Below are positions 33,641 to 44,312 of a stretch of 64,000 nucleotides of DNA, in pieces. Both the position numbers and the translations under genes were made by a program. The notes beneath the pieces are model-generated. The model did not search any database. It saw only the letters and a program-made list of their open reading frames with translations, and was not told the DNA's origin. Every line of letters starts with the position of its first letter. Position 1 is the first letter of the stretch. The DNA lies in contig OZ026597.1 of the NCBI GenBank assembly GCA_964020085.1, positions 17,145,109 to 17,209,108 on the forward strand, given 5' to 3'. The DNA comes from Micromussa lordhowensis. Taxonomy: Eukaryota > Cnidaria > Anthozoa > Scleractinia > Lobophylliidae.

Positions 33641-34925
33641 AGGAATATATTATTATATGAGTAACTGTTTTGAAGGCTAACAAAATTCTTTGAGCCTATG
33701 GTGCTTATTCCTTCCAAATTGTTCAAGAAAAGTCATGTGACTCCTCGGTAACGAAATAGCTTTAAAAAGTAGATTATTTACAGTCTTTGGCTATATAGCA
33801 ATCAATTATTTAGGCAGTGGGTGGTATTCTTCAGTCATTGTAAATGCTAGTTAACCTTCCAATAGCGTTAGAAAGCCTTTGAAAATTTTCAAATGATCTT
33901 TGGCAATCTTTAGAAATATTTGGAACTGTTTGGGTATCAGTTATTCAAAATAATTAATCAAATCATAAATGGAACCTGTGGCTATCTACATGTATGGCAC
34001 TTACAACTGCATAGACTGAAGTTGTGACCTCATCTGCAATAACTTACGGAGCAAAATATTGGTAATTAGGACACTGTTTAGTCATGATGTCATTAAAGCT
34101 TCAATTTGGGCACCTTAATTAATTTGTTTTTCTTATCTGAGAGGAGTTTTCGACCTTATCCCAGAAGGCATTTGTTTCTTTCAAAGCATTGCATTTTCAT
34201 TGCACTATATTAGTTTAGGTAATCACATTACTTTGAGTGTAAATTAGAATTGATAAGCATGAGTAAATCTTTCAAAGGCTAAAAATTTGCATGGGACCAA
34301 AGGGTAACTTCAATATGTTGTCTGAAAAAAAATACTTATATTTATTTCAAACTGCATGAGAAAAATCATGTGATTATTTGTAAATAATATGCTATTTACA
34401 GTCTTTAACTATACCAATTGAAATGCGATTCAATCTTTGCGTGACCTTTGGAAATCTTTGGTTCAGTGTTTGGGTGGTCAATGAAAGTGATCAGAATTCT
34501 TCTATTTGTGTTTGGCTTAACTTGGGAGGCTTTGGGTGATATTAGATTACCTTTAGAATACCTTTGGATGGCTTTGAGTTTCTTCAATCTTTATTGTAAT
34601 TTGCATGTGTTTTACAACTTTGCACCTGTGTTGTACTTTCCTGTGCTCATCCTACACGAATGCTGCTCTCTGTTTTTAGGCAATCAGAATTTGGTGATTT
34701 TTTCAGGTATTTTATTACATGCAATATTTATTTTGTATTACACACTTTACTAAAACTCCTTGTGGGTGAAGCCTATAGTAGTGATTGGGAATAGTCATTG
34801 TAAGTTAACAATCATGTTTTTTGGTACTACTTTGGAGCTGTTCCACGTCAATTTTCGTAATTTCTACATGCTTGTAAGGTAGGAAGGTACATGTAGCTTT
34901 CGGCTGTACTAGTTAGCAGTAGTAT
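33641..34925. other. AT-rich spacer, no recognised feature
   Basis: The block has drifting TCTTTGGAAATCTTTGG-like simple sequence around 33880-33940 and 34430-34470. The open frame 34448-34753 is hydrophobic from base composition and has no exon or domain support. Confidence 0.45.
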
Positions 34926-35763
34926 ATGAGTGGGAACAGGGGAATCTACGAGGTAGGTAGATTTCCCAAGGTAGTGGGAGCTGGCGGAAAAAGGATTACT
35001 TTAGGTGAAAGTGACAATACTGCATGTTATTATATGGCTAGCTCTGTGAGCTGGCAAGATGAACTAAATCCTGCGCCAAGTGGGCAAGATGGCGCTATCT
35101 TGCTGGCTCAGGACTACCCGCTGTGTCCTGCACTAAAAAATTTCCCTCAAAGTCATAGAATATTTATTTTATTGACCAAGTTTGTTCAGTCAAGATGGCT
35201 GGATGTAGGCATTGTTCTTTTCTTGTGACTTTATGGACCTTGACTCCATTTGGATCCATAAACATGCACAAAATAAAAAGACATAGTGAAAAATAAAATC
35301 CTGCACTGTGATTGGCTACCCAAGTGGGCAAAATGGAGCAAGATCTTGCCGCTGAAAACCATATAATAAATCCTTTATTGAAAAAGCTCATTCGGTCAAG
35401 ATGGCTTGATATTGGCCTTGTTCTTTTTTGCGAATTTACACCCAAAAAAGAACTTAGAGCCAATATCCAGCCATCTTGACTTCACGCTTGGTCAATAACA
35501 CATTTATTATATGGCTAGCTCTGTGAGCGGGCAAGATGAATCAAATCCTGCGCTGTGATTGGCTACCCAAGCGGGCAAAATGGAGCGATCTTGCCCGCTC
35601 GGGACTACCCGCCTTGTCCTGCAAGAAAAATTTCCCCAAGCGCCATATAATAAATCCTTTATTGACCAAGCTTATTCGGTCAAGAGGGCTGGACATTGGC
35701 CTTGTTCTTTTTTTGCGTGTTTATGGACCGAGACGGAGTCGAGGTCCATAAACACGCAAAAAA

Positions 35764-35796
<33 letters not shown>

Positions 35797-35860
35797 ACAG
35801 TTGGTCAATAACCCATACTTCTTGACCTCATGCTTGGTCAATAACCCATATATATATTTT
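34926..35860. mobile_element. Nested cluster of ATGGCTGGATATTGG-type fold-back repeats
   Basis: Three related units share GTCAAGATGGCTGGAT (35191), GTCAAGATGGCTTGATATTGG (35395, two blocks) and GTCAAGAGGGCTGGACATTGG (35681). Each leads to a hairpin centred on CCATAAACACGCA or similar; the best is at 35700-35795. CCAATATCCAGCCATCTTGAC follows at 35459 and 35773 as the opposite arm (two blocks each). Repeated TGCGCTGTGATTGGCTACCC-like segments separate them. Open frames here are by-products. Confidence 0.75.
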
Positions 35861-35909
35861 CAGTAGAAAAAGCAGGGAACTAGAAGGGAGGGAACTAGAA
35901 AGTTTATAC

Positions 35910-35984
35910 CTGCCAATGGCTTTCCCACCGGTCTCATCAAGATCAATCTGACCCAGAAATAGAAGTGCTTTAGTACACTGGTAC
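35910..35984 (-). CDS. Candidate single exon on minus strand, gene unknown
   Basis: A polypyrimidine acceptor (TTATTGTTATCCCTACAAG) precedes 75 bases that read YQCTKALLFLGQIDLDETGG then KAIGR, followed by a GTATAA donor. Intron phases are 2 and 2. The peptide looks coding, but I found no neighbouring exon to join to it, and it sits between repeats. It may be an exon of an unseen gene or a relic. Confidence 0.25.
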
Positions 35985-36084
35985 CTTGTAGGGATAACAA
36001 TAAGTGTGAGCAACACCCTGAAAATACATTGTGATTGAATTACTAGGGGTGCCACTGAATTGTCTAACAAGAATTCCCATTGCT

Positions 36085-36492
36085 TTAAGGTGGCTCAAAA
36101 CAGTTACCAGCACTTTCCAAGACTCTTTATCAATTCATGCTACAATCATGGTATCAAAAAACTACTCAATCATTGGTGAACACGTTATCAATTTCGTGAC
36201 ACAATAGGTTGCCATAGCAACAGTGTGACCTGCTAAAAACACCCTTTATTATAGCTTTAAAAGCTTATAATTCAAAAGCAGCACCCTGAAATTTTTTATA
36301 TTACCATCTTTTGATAAGCATGATAAGCTGCATCTTTTGGTACATAGGGTTCGGAGCCACCTTAAATTTTCAACGTGTTCATTGGGCAGTTTTTTTGATA
36401 CTATGATTGCAGCATCAATTGATAAAGAGTGGTTAAAATGACCCATCAAAATCTAAGTTTTGGAAAGGGCTGAAACTGTTTTGAGCCACCTT
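36085..36492. mobile_element. Inverted-arm MITE, GAGCCACCTTAA ends, copy 2
   Basis: The left end TTTAAGGTGGCTCAAAACAG and the right end CTGTTTTGAGCCACCTTG are inverted repeats. The inner arm shares GACCTGCTAAAAACACCC and GGAGCCACCTTAAATTTTC with the 6885-7424 copy. This copy keeps both outer ends. A further fragment (GACCCAAGTCTTGGAAAGTA to TAGCCACCTTAAA) lies at 40978-41027. Confidence 0.8.
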
Positions 36493-36585
36493 GAAAAATA
36501 CTTTAATTACCTTAGGCCTAGATGGCATTGGATCACAATCGTATGTTTTATTCTGATTACATTCTTAATTGTTATATTCTTATAG

Positions 36586-36975
36586 AGAAGAGGATATCAC
36601 ATCCTGATACTGACTTTCCTCCAGGAATGCGTGACTTTTGTGGGAAGACGCACGGTAACACCATGTCAGAGTTGCGTGACTTACGCAGAGGCTACAGGTA
36701 ACTTTACAGACTTTACATAATGCGCCCTTTTCATAAGAATGTTTATTGTGTATTAGACACGGAATGTTGTTTCTAAAAGGAGCAGTGATAGTGCAAACCA
36801 CTCTGAATGAAATCAAATTGTACATGCACGGTTGTCACGTTCACAACTGTAGATTAACAAATTGGATTGTTCCAGGGTTCACAGCCGGGTTGGCCTCTTC
36901 ACTCATATCAAACGACTATTTCAACTTTCTGATAAAGAGTTTCTTATGTGTTCATGGACTAGTGCAGAACGGTAA
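36586..36975 (+). CDS. Candidate terminal exons of an unknown + strand gene
   Basis: A block after ATATTCTTATAG (36586, or 36588 if the next AG is used) runs to a GTAACT donor at 36698. A second block follows TTGTTCCAG at 36876. In one frame they read KRISHPDTDFPPGMRDFCGK...SELRDLRRGYR, then VHSRVGLFTHIKRLF, and stop at TAA 36973-36975. An alternative frame stays open in both blocks (CVTFVGRRTVTPCQ..., then GFTAGLASSL...). I prefer the first on composition, but cannot identify it or link it to the weak first exon at 31579. Confidence is low. Confidence 0.28.
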
Positions 36976-37260
36976 TTTTCATCTGACAATTACACGCGTA
37001 CAATTTTCTAGTGTAACTGAGTTTACATTGTACCCAGGATTGTAATACCAAATACATGTACTCTTGCCTAACCTAGCCTTCCAACAAAGTTTAGGCTCGA
37101 TTAGCAGCCGACCGGGCCTGAGGGAGCGGGGGAAATCGAGCCTTGGCAAAGTTCAAAGTTCGCGAAAAGCATTACAGAAAGGGGCCGCTAAAAAACGTTT
37201 CGCGGCTATGTTTATTTTTGCGGGAAAAAGGTTATTGATCAATGTGCCAAATAATCTGAA

Positions 37261-38307
37261 TCAAACAGAGGAGGCCGCATGATCGGCGGATGAAACAGAC
37301 GAAAGATGTGTCCTTCTTGTAGAAGAAACACTCGAAGATGTTCTTTGAAAAGGAGTTCGTTCTCCCCAAACAAAGAATTGGAGGGATTTTCTCGCTCGCC
37401 TGAAGTCTTGCTTGAGGAACGTGTACAGCAATGGGTTAAAAAACCCGGTGGAGAACCGTAACAGAATCAGAATAGCGTCAGCCCACAAGGGTATCTCCGA
37501 TCTGTTTCCTAAATCGTCTTGCAGCGAGTTGAAAAAATAGTTGAACCATCCGACCATGAAGACACAAATCATTGCACCGTAAATGACAAGCGCTTTCCGT
37601 TCCTTCTTTGCGTTGCGTTCTATGCATTCTGAAGAGAGATGTGAGACGTCCCGCTTTATTCGCTTGCAATGTTTCTTCAGGGTATAGAAAATGTGAATGT
37701 AGGCCACTGCCATGGTTGCAAGGGGAAACGCAACCAGGAGTCCAAGGCAAATGAAATCGTAAATGATATCGTTTACACTTGGTTCCTGTGTTTTTTCGTT
37801 CATGAATGATAGCTGAATGAGCGAGGCGAAAAGTGATAGTGTCCAAACTAGCACCAAAACTGCCAGGCAGGTCTTCTTGGAGATAACAGAAGTAGTTCTC
37901 ATTACCGAGAAAACTATAGTGAAATACCTTTCAATGGTAATCAAAAGCAGATGTAGCACGGTCGATATCGATAGAAATCTTTGACCCAAGTCCATGGCTA
38001 CACAGATATTTATGGTGCCAGCACGAGAACTACAGGCAATAATAAGCGGTACAGCATAGAGCCCTGAGAGCATATCAGATACGGCCAGACTTGCCAGGCA
38101 GAAGTTGGTGACGGTCTTGAGATATTCCCTGGTCAGCACCAGATAAATGACCAGACCGTTGATACCAATTATGAAGAGTCCAAGAATGGAAAGCATAACG
38201 CAAATGACTATAAAACCAGCGTTTGACTCGGTAGAAATATCCATGTCGTCTTGTGAACTACTTACATTGCTGTTGTTTGACACTGCCAGGCCAAAATGCC
38301 CCGTCAT
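37261..38307 (-). CDS. Class A GPCR paralogue, intronless, 348 aa, atypical TM6
   Basis: This is a seven-helix receptor whose closest relative in the window is the one at 15730. They share the TM2 stretch SGLYAVPLIIAC versus SGSCAIPLVIAC, the TM3 run LSISTVLHLL versus LSISAILHLL, IIYD at the top of TM5, and LLYTFLKQDF versus ILYTFFKQDF at the end of TM7. Landmarks are N50 in TM1, D78 in TM2, C102 before TM3, ERY 126-128, W155 in TM4, P195 in TM5 and NPLLY 291-295 in TM7. TM6 reads GWFN (253-256), so the near-universal proline of CWxP is an asparagine. Loop 2 has no cysteine. The N-terminus has NNS and NVS glycosylation sites, and the tail is Ser-rich with RRTHLSS. The ATG at 38307 is the first in frame; a start at residue 22 is possible. 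The ligand is unknown. Confidence 0.93.
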   Translation of the reverse strand: MTGHFGLAVSNNSNVSSSQDDMDISTESNAGFIVICVMLSILGLFIIGINGLVIYLVLTREYLKTVTNFCLASLAVSDMLSGLYAVPLIIACSSRAGTINICVAMDLGQRFLSISTVLHLLLITIERYFTIVFSVMRTTSVISKKTCLAVLVLVWTLSLFASLIQLSFMNEKTQEPSVNDIIYDFICLGLLVAFPLATMAVAYIHIFYTLKKHCKRIKRDVSHLSSECIERNAKKERKALVIYGAMICVFMVGWFNYFFNSLQDDLGNRSEIPLWADAILILLRFSTGFFNPLLYTFLKQDFRRARKSLQFFVWGERTPFQRTSSSVSSTRRTHLSSVSSADHAASSV

Positions 38308-38426
38308 AGTTCTTCTATTCCTCTCTGGGTTCTAAGAATTCGTTTTCTTGAAGGAAGGTTTGCCTCTTGAGCCTGTTAAAAAGAGCAGATCGAGTAGATT
38401 GGAGTTAACACTCACGTCTTAGCTGT

Positions 38427-38850
38427 GGTTTCGTCCCGGGAGGGAGGGTGGGGGCACTCGCATATGAAAGGGGTGGTAATGATTGTCGGAAAGTTTGAAT
38501 TAAACCGTCGAAGAAACCGATCTGGGTGTGGCCCAAGCTTTTTTTTGACCCCTGAAAGACGCCATGTCAAAACACAGACAAGTGAAAAATACAGCGACTT
38601 TTAATGATGGCAAAGACATTATCATCGAATACTTTCACCAATAAGTAGTTTTTAAAAGCATCGTCGTAAATTAAATATATATTTTTATATTTCTTCGCTT
38701 GCAACCCTGAACGAGACCTTCACGGCTAAATATAATGGCGTTTTTTCCCAGAACACCCCAAGTGAGACCAAAATTCGAAATTTACACCCCTAAGCAAACG
38801 ATGAGCATCCCCGCCCTTTTCAAATGCTAGTCCAACCCCCCCCTGGGGGG
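38427..38850. repeat. Dispersed repeat related to 6355-6625
   Basis: A G-rich left edge (GGGAGGGAGGGTGGGGGCAC) and a C/G-rich right edge (CAACCCCCCCCTGGGGGG) bound the block. It contains AAAGTTTGAATTAAACC, TTTGACCCCTGAAAGAC and TTTACACCCCTAAGC. Parts match, in reverse orientation, the repeat at 6355-6625. It is non-coding. Confidence 0.6.
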
Positions 38851-39781
38851 GAGGGGTGGACGTTTCGTGTAGAATGGTCTTTTGTCGCACATATAAAGGT
38901 ACACTTGGAGGTACATACAATAGGGAAGTGCGAAAACCAAACATTCGTCGATTGCTACAAGCTTATTGGCTCTTTATGAATGTAAAATCAATCATAAACC
39001 AATGTTTGCAGTTTTAATACTTTATGGCCAGCGTGTGGGCTCCTGCTTTTGTGTGCATTGTAATGTCTTGAGATAATAATCTCAGTGAGGCCTAAAACAA
39101 TAGTGGCCCATACGGCCCAACTCACGTGCACAAAGCTCTCCCCTTTAAAATGAAACTCAAAATGAAACAATCGCCCCCATAAGCAATTGAATCCCAGGAA
39201 CATATAGATATATTTTTTACAGTAGTTTATTCCAAGTTCGAAAAATAGTGCGAAAAGAATTCTTAAAAAATACCAAAACTTGGTTAACAGTGTCCAGACT
39301 TGCTTAAGTACTAGACTGCAAAACACTTCATATTAAGCCGCTTACAACATCGGCTGAAAGGTAAGTCCTGATAAGGGTCTTGCTTATCGGTGCGGAATTT
39401 CGAGAGAGAAACGAGACGTAAAAAATATGCTGTCTGAGTTGTACAAGTCCTATCTACATTCTTCGAAGTCAGCAAGCTTTTTTCTTCGTAATAATTCATA
39501 TTCTTCTGGGAGCTGGAAGTAGAGTAACTTGGATTGATGGAAATCAACCCAAGCATTTACCTCCGAGCGTTAGAAAGGAAATACAGTAGTTGACCACACG
39601 AGGTAAAGAATAGTTCTTTGACATTAATGGGATCACCGTTGCTCTAACGACTGAGTTGCCAGATGACCAGGCCAGACGGAGACAGGTCGTCGGTAATCAT
39701 GCAGCACTGATATTAGAAGCTGTGGAAAGTAGATACTAAAACTCTTACGTTATGTCATGGCTGTAGCCAGAAAAAAATATG
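38851..39781. other. Spacer without a recognised feature
   Basis: Only short open frames are present (38988-39326 and 39311-39556, minus strand), without motifs or splice context that I would defend. Confidence 0.45.
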
Positions 39782-40031
39782 ACTGAGGCAATGTCCATGG
39801 TTAAACTCTCTTCTTAGGTATTAGGGTGTTAATGATGTCTTATAAGAAACAACAAATACGATGATGACTGAGGAAAGTGCCTCGGTTTGCCTGTTAGTAG
39901 TTACTAACTGAAGCAATGTCCATGGTTAAATTCTCTTCTTAGGTATTTAGGGTGTTTATGATGACTTATAATAAACAACAAATACGATGATGACTGAGGA
40001 AAGTGCGTCGGTTTGCCTGTTAATAGCTACG
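39782..40031 (+). repeat. Direct tandem duplication, 125-bp unit, two copies
   Basis: Each unit runs from ACTGAGGCAATGTCCATGG (ACTGAAGC in the second) through ACAAATACGATGATGACTGA to GGTTTGCCTGTTA. The units start 125 bases apart and differ by only a few changes, so the duplication is recent. No coding role is apparent. Confidence 0.9.
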
Positions 40032-40700
40032 GCCTGAATTTGGAGTGGTACCCGACCTACCCCACTCAAGCGCAAAACGCGAATTTATTTTTGCTTGAAC
40101 CAGAAAATCGTTTTGATTTGTGACTGAATTTTTTACCTCCCAAGTTCCATAACTAGAAAAGCTTTTCAACGCTATATCCTAACGGCTGACAACACTGATT
40201 TTATGCGTCGAACTGAAAAGCGGTTCGCAGATAGCCTTTTACGATGTATCTATTTATATCTGAGGTACCAGCTAAACCTTTTCTTAGCAGAGCTACCAAA
40301 CAAAATCTGTCCTTTTCGGAGGTGACTCGACCCTGGTCACTTAATTATTATGTTTGCGTTGAATACAAACCTTTAAACTCGAGTCTCAGCTCATGCAGGC
40401 TGCAAGTTTGATCTCATTTAGGCGTAAAAGCCTTGGAAATTCCAAATATTCTCATGCAGGCCACTTCAGTGTAGACAGTAGTTGGAGAAGGCTTTTGAGT
40501 CGTCACATGCAGTGACCGGTTTTACACAGTCCTGTCTTGACAGGTTTTAGAAGTGCTAAGTTCGTTAAAACGGATATAATTACATGCCGATCGTTATCAT
40601 AAGCACGTAGGATTACTTTTACCGATCAGACAAGAGTCCTCCTCATTTGCATGGCCGCATTTTCAATAACTGCAGGTTTGCAATTATCTGCCGACAACCT
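40032..40700. other. Spacer without a recognised feature
   Basis: I see no exon chain, RNA gene or repeat that I can name. Confidence 0.4.
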
Positions 40701-40718
40701 GGCCCGGGTTGTTCGAAA

Positions 40719-40755
<37 letters not shown>

Positions 40756-40792
40756 GTGGATAGCGCGGTTTGTTTTGTTAACACTTATCCGC

Positions 40793-40827
<35 letters not shown>

Positions 40828-40847
40828 GCCTTTGAACAACTGGGGCC
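40701..40847. mobile_element. Palindromic MITE (GGATAACGCTATCC type), copy 2
   Basis: GGCCCGGGTTGTTCGAAAGG on the left pairs with CCTTTGAACAACTGGGGCC on the right. The arms GATAACGCTATCCACCGGAT and ATCCGGTGGATAGCGTTATC are exact reverse complements. It is the same family as 17714-17842 and is better preserved. Confidence 0.9.
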
Positions 40848-40977
40848 TGGTGGATAAAAATTATCGCTCTTTGTATTTATAATAGGTGACTGATCAACGT
40901 TTTCGTAAATTAAAACTCCATTTTAATGAAAAAAGCGAGTGAGTGAGTGCGGTTTTCTGAAAAAAAAAAAATAATAA

Positions 40978-41148
40978 TGACCCAAGTCTTGGAAAGTACT
41001 GGAAACTGTTTCTAGCCACCTTAAATTGTACAATAGACAGTTCTTCCTTTCTAGTTTGTTGTTGGCTCTCGCCTTGCTCCGAGGGTTTTTTCTCCGGCCT
41101 CTCCGGTTTTCCTCCTTCCGCAAAAATCAACACTCCAAATTCCAATAG
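40978..41148 (+). mobile_element. Fragments of a TTAA-type MITE and a SINE body
   Basis: 40978-41027 matches the right end of the GAGCCACCTTAA MITE family. Immediately after, 41051-41148 matches the body of the SINE at 32850 (GTTGTTGGCTCTCGCC, CTCCGAGGGTTTTTTCTCC, CAAAAATCAACA) without the tRNA head. Confidence 0.75.
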
Positions 41149-42344
41149 ACCCCCATAAAAACCAGTTTAGGCTGATGTGGCTTCTTCTCTAAAATATTGT
41201 GATTTATTTGTCTTCTTCACAATTGGTAGCACTAAAGTAAAAGAGATGTAGGGAATGTTACCAAGCACTGATCTTCCAACATACCTATATGTTCGAGGTC
41301 ACTGGTTTTTACAGTTGACTAGGCATATTAAAATACAGCAGTAAACGGATTATCTTCGTTTTCAATAGAGCGAAGTTATTGTCGGTTCACTTCACAAACT
41401 CTCGCAAATAAACGAAGAGCAAAAAGTTAAAATACCTCTTCTGTCGGTTTTCTTTGTTCTGTTTTCTCTTTATATTCTATTTTCACTCGGAAATGTTTTA
41501 CAGTTATTGAAATATGACAGTCTTGTACCCGCTATAGACGAGTGTACCCTTAAAACGAGGGTTATGCAGGATAAGTAATTATAGCTATGCCGCTTTGAAA
41601 TCTTTGCCGGATTAAAGACTTATGACTGATAATTACAAGGTTATCTTAAAACTCAAGTGACGGATTATCGTTTACGCACCCAAGCATAGAAGCTACTGTT
41701 ACTGAAGCACTGACCTTGAACAAGCTTGACAACTGTTGCTGGACTCGCGGACAGTTGCAGACTGTTTTTTGACTCGCTGCTTTTACTAATGGTGCAGTCT
41801 CCAGAAAACTATGACATCGCTTTTCAACCCGTTGCTAGGATTAAAGAATAACTCTTGGTAATTATATGGTTGTAAATTGGGTTAAGTGCTTTGCAAAAGC
41901 AAGCCTTCTTTGTTATTTTAATTTAACAACCGAAATTAGACAGCTTAACATCTTTTATTGATTCCTTTTAGAGATTTTAATGAAATCGCACTCGAGTGTT
42001 AAAAGCCTCCTTGTGTATTTGGAGCCAGAGTCCTTGTAACAAACACTTCATTCATTATGGAAACACATGTAAAAAAGATATCGACAGGAACATTGCCAAA
42101 AATGACAGTAGAAAGTTCGAAACAAACCAGTTTCCCTTTCTCCACTGACTTCACTCTTCTTACTATCGATCTTTTAAAGGGGCCATGACTTTGATTGCTT
42201 TCAAGGTTGGCATTTCAACTCAGTGAAAGTAATTATCCACCATCATAAGAAGGAGGAGGAGAATTCACTTGTTTACAAAGTGAAAGAATGTGAGCCTTTG
42301 ATTATCAGCCACATCATGGTGCACCAAAATCTCGTGGACGTTAA
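41149..42344. other. Spacer without a recognised feature
   Basis: AT-rich, with no splice-flanked exons, ORFs of note or repeats that I can identify. Confidence 0.4.
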
Positions 42345-42790
42345 AGGAGCTGCGTCACGGTTAAACGGTTTGAAACATTTAGCCTAAATTTTTCAATTTT
42401 GTTGTTTGCAATCCGTGTCAATCTTCTCCATCCTTACCCATCCTTGTTCCTTTATGGTTTATTATTATCTCTTTAGTGTTTTTCTATCTTTGTAAAGTAT
42501 TATTTTCGGGTTTCCTTGAATTTAGAGGTAATTTTGTTGATGGTAGAAATAACCCTTTAAAGGAGCATTTCTACGAGTTATGAGTCATTTTGCGATGTAA
42601 AATCACCTTTAAATTGGAGGAAACCTCAAAATGATACTTTGCTATAAGTTAGAAAAACACCAAGGAGGTAATAATAATCCAGAGCGGAACGAGCGTGGTT
42701 AAGGATGGCAAAGAGTAACACGGATTACAAACCAAGAACTAGAAACATTTAGGCTAAACTTTTCAAGCTCTTTTAAATGTTTGTCCATGA
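42345..42790. mobile_element. Large fold-back element
   Basis: Arms face each other around 42560. GTTTGCAATCCGTGT pairs with ACACGGATTACAAAC, CCATCCTTACC with GGTTAAGGATGG, and GGTTTATTATTATCTC with GAGGTAATAATAATCC. The outer ends share AACATTTAGCCTAAA and AACATTTAGGCTAAA. It is non-coding. Confidence 0.7.
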
Positions 42791-44239
42791 AACGCCAAAT
42801 GGACCGGAGGAATTTTTATGTCAGGAGAAGGCCCGGACCTCCTCATGGCAACAGCAATCAAACTCAAAAGCATGCTTTTTCGTTGTGTTAGCAGCATATG
42901 CTTCTGGTTGTGTTGATCGTGAATTTTCATTCTTATGAACATTTTTTTGTGATTTCAAAGAGAGACGATGCAAAGTTATAACCTTTAGTCTATCTTCAGA
43001 AACTACGACACAACCTTAGCCGTTTTCTTTGAAAATACGTTATTCAATGTCAAGTAAATTGTATTCATGATAGCCAATTTATGAACGTTCGAATCGAACT
43101 TTGTTAGCACGTGAGTGTTAATTTTTCTTTTTCCGGCTTGATCGTCATAACAAAGGTGAAGAGATCTCACTTGTTTAAACAGTTGTGAAAAGGGGTGTAG
43201 CAAGCTTTCCGAGCAGAGGTACTCCTACGTCACAGAACAAGAAATGAATACTTACATTATTATTTGGTTTACCTGGTTTTACTCACATCACTTACAATGT
43301 CCAGACTGGTTCTGTTCCTTTTGACATAAGCTTTCTTTCATGTTCGCTATAATCTGGTCTAGCCTTGTTCTAAACCGTTATTTTTACGGTGCTCGCTTAT
43401 ACATGTTTTCTCATCGATAATCATTTTCACAATCATTTAATTTGTTTCACTATGATAAGGAATAGGTCTGATTATAAAGTATGATTACATAAATCAAAGT
43501 AATTTCTTGTCATTTGCTGAAAATTCACTCTTTAAGTCATAGGGCATACAGGGCGATAAGTGCGATCTCTAGAGTAAGGTAAACGCTTATACAATAAAAG
43601 TCAACTTATTTTAAAAGTTGTTCTTTTTGGCCAGGGGTGAAACACACCCAAGACCGTATTCATAAGTGACAACCAAATAACTAATAACCAATTCTACTCA
43701 AACTTGTCTCATAGAAATCTGAAGGGAGGACATATCTGTTATGCTGTCATTCTCGGGAGACATCAAGTCTCACTTCATTAATCATTCATTGTTCCTGCGA
43801 GTATTCCTTGAAGTATCATTCGTCACCAATAATTCAACAACGTCTTTCTTAACCATGTCTGGCATCTGTGATAACACCCACGATCACTAAAACCTAATCA
43901 CTAAAACCCAAAATCACAGCAAACGCGTCATTTACCAATATTTCACTATTTCAAATGAAACTGAGGTACAAACTCGTGCAAGATTACTGTAACACAGTAA
44001 AGAGAGTTATAGGAGCAGATAAACGACTGAACGAAACCGCTTGGCTTATTCCTTGCCTTTCGGTTTTCTACAAGCATCCGACCGTCGCACAGCCATCATG
44101 TCAAATTATCGTGCAGTGGAAGGGAGTGGGAAATCTCAGGGACTAAGTTATGATCTTTTCGTTACTGACAAGATTTTCCATTTAGCGGACAATGCATGTA
44201 TGTTCTGCGGCCTTATGCGTCCCATGGCGCAATGAGGAA
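42791..44239. other. Spacer without a recognised gene
   Basis: Short frames at 43003-43203 (minus) and 43955-44235 (plus) show no motif. An ATG at 44098 opens 45 codons that are not supported by splice sites. I see no repeats that I can name. Confidence 0.4.
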
Positions 44240-44312
44240 TGATGATGATGATGATGATGATGCATGTATGTTCAGGCTGTTGCGAGGGAGAATATGGCGG
44301 GGGGGGGGGGGG
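44240..44312 (+). repeat. (GAT)n microsatellite and poly-G tract
   Basis: ATGATGATGATGATGATGATG at 44240-44262 (with one more base) and a run of 13-14 G at about 44299-44312. This is simple sequence. Confidence 0.9.

Noticed and set aside
34448..34753. Hydrophobic 101-codon frame as a membrane protein
   Set aside because: T-rich composition alone explains the hydrophobicity; surroundings are drifting simple sequence.
44098..44235. Small protein starting MSNYRAVEGSGK
   Set aside because: Only 45 codons, no splice partners, and no second line of evidence.
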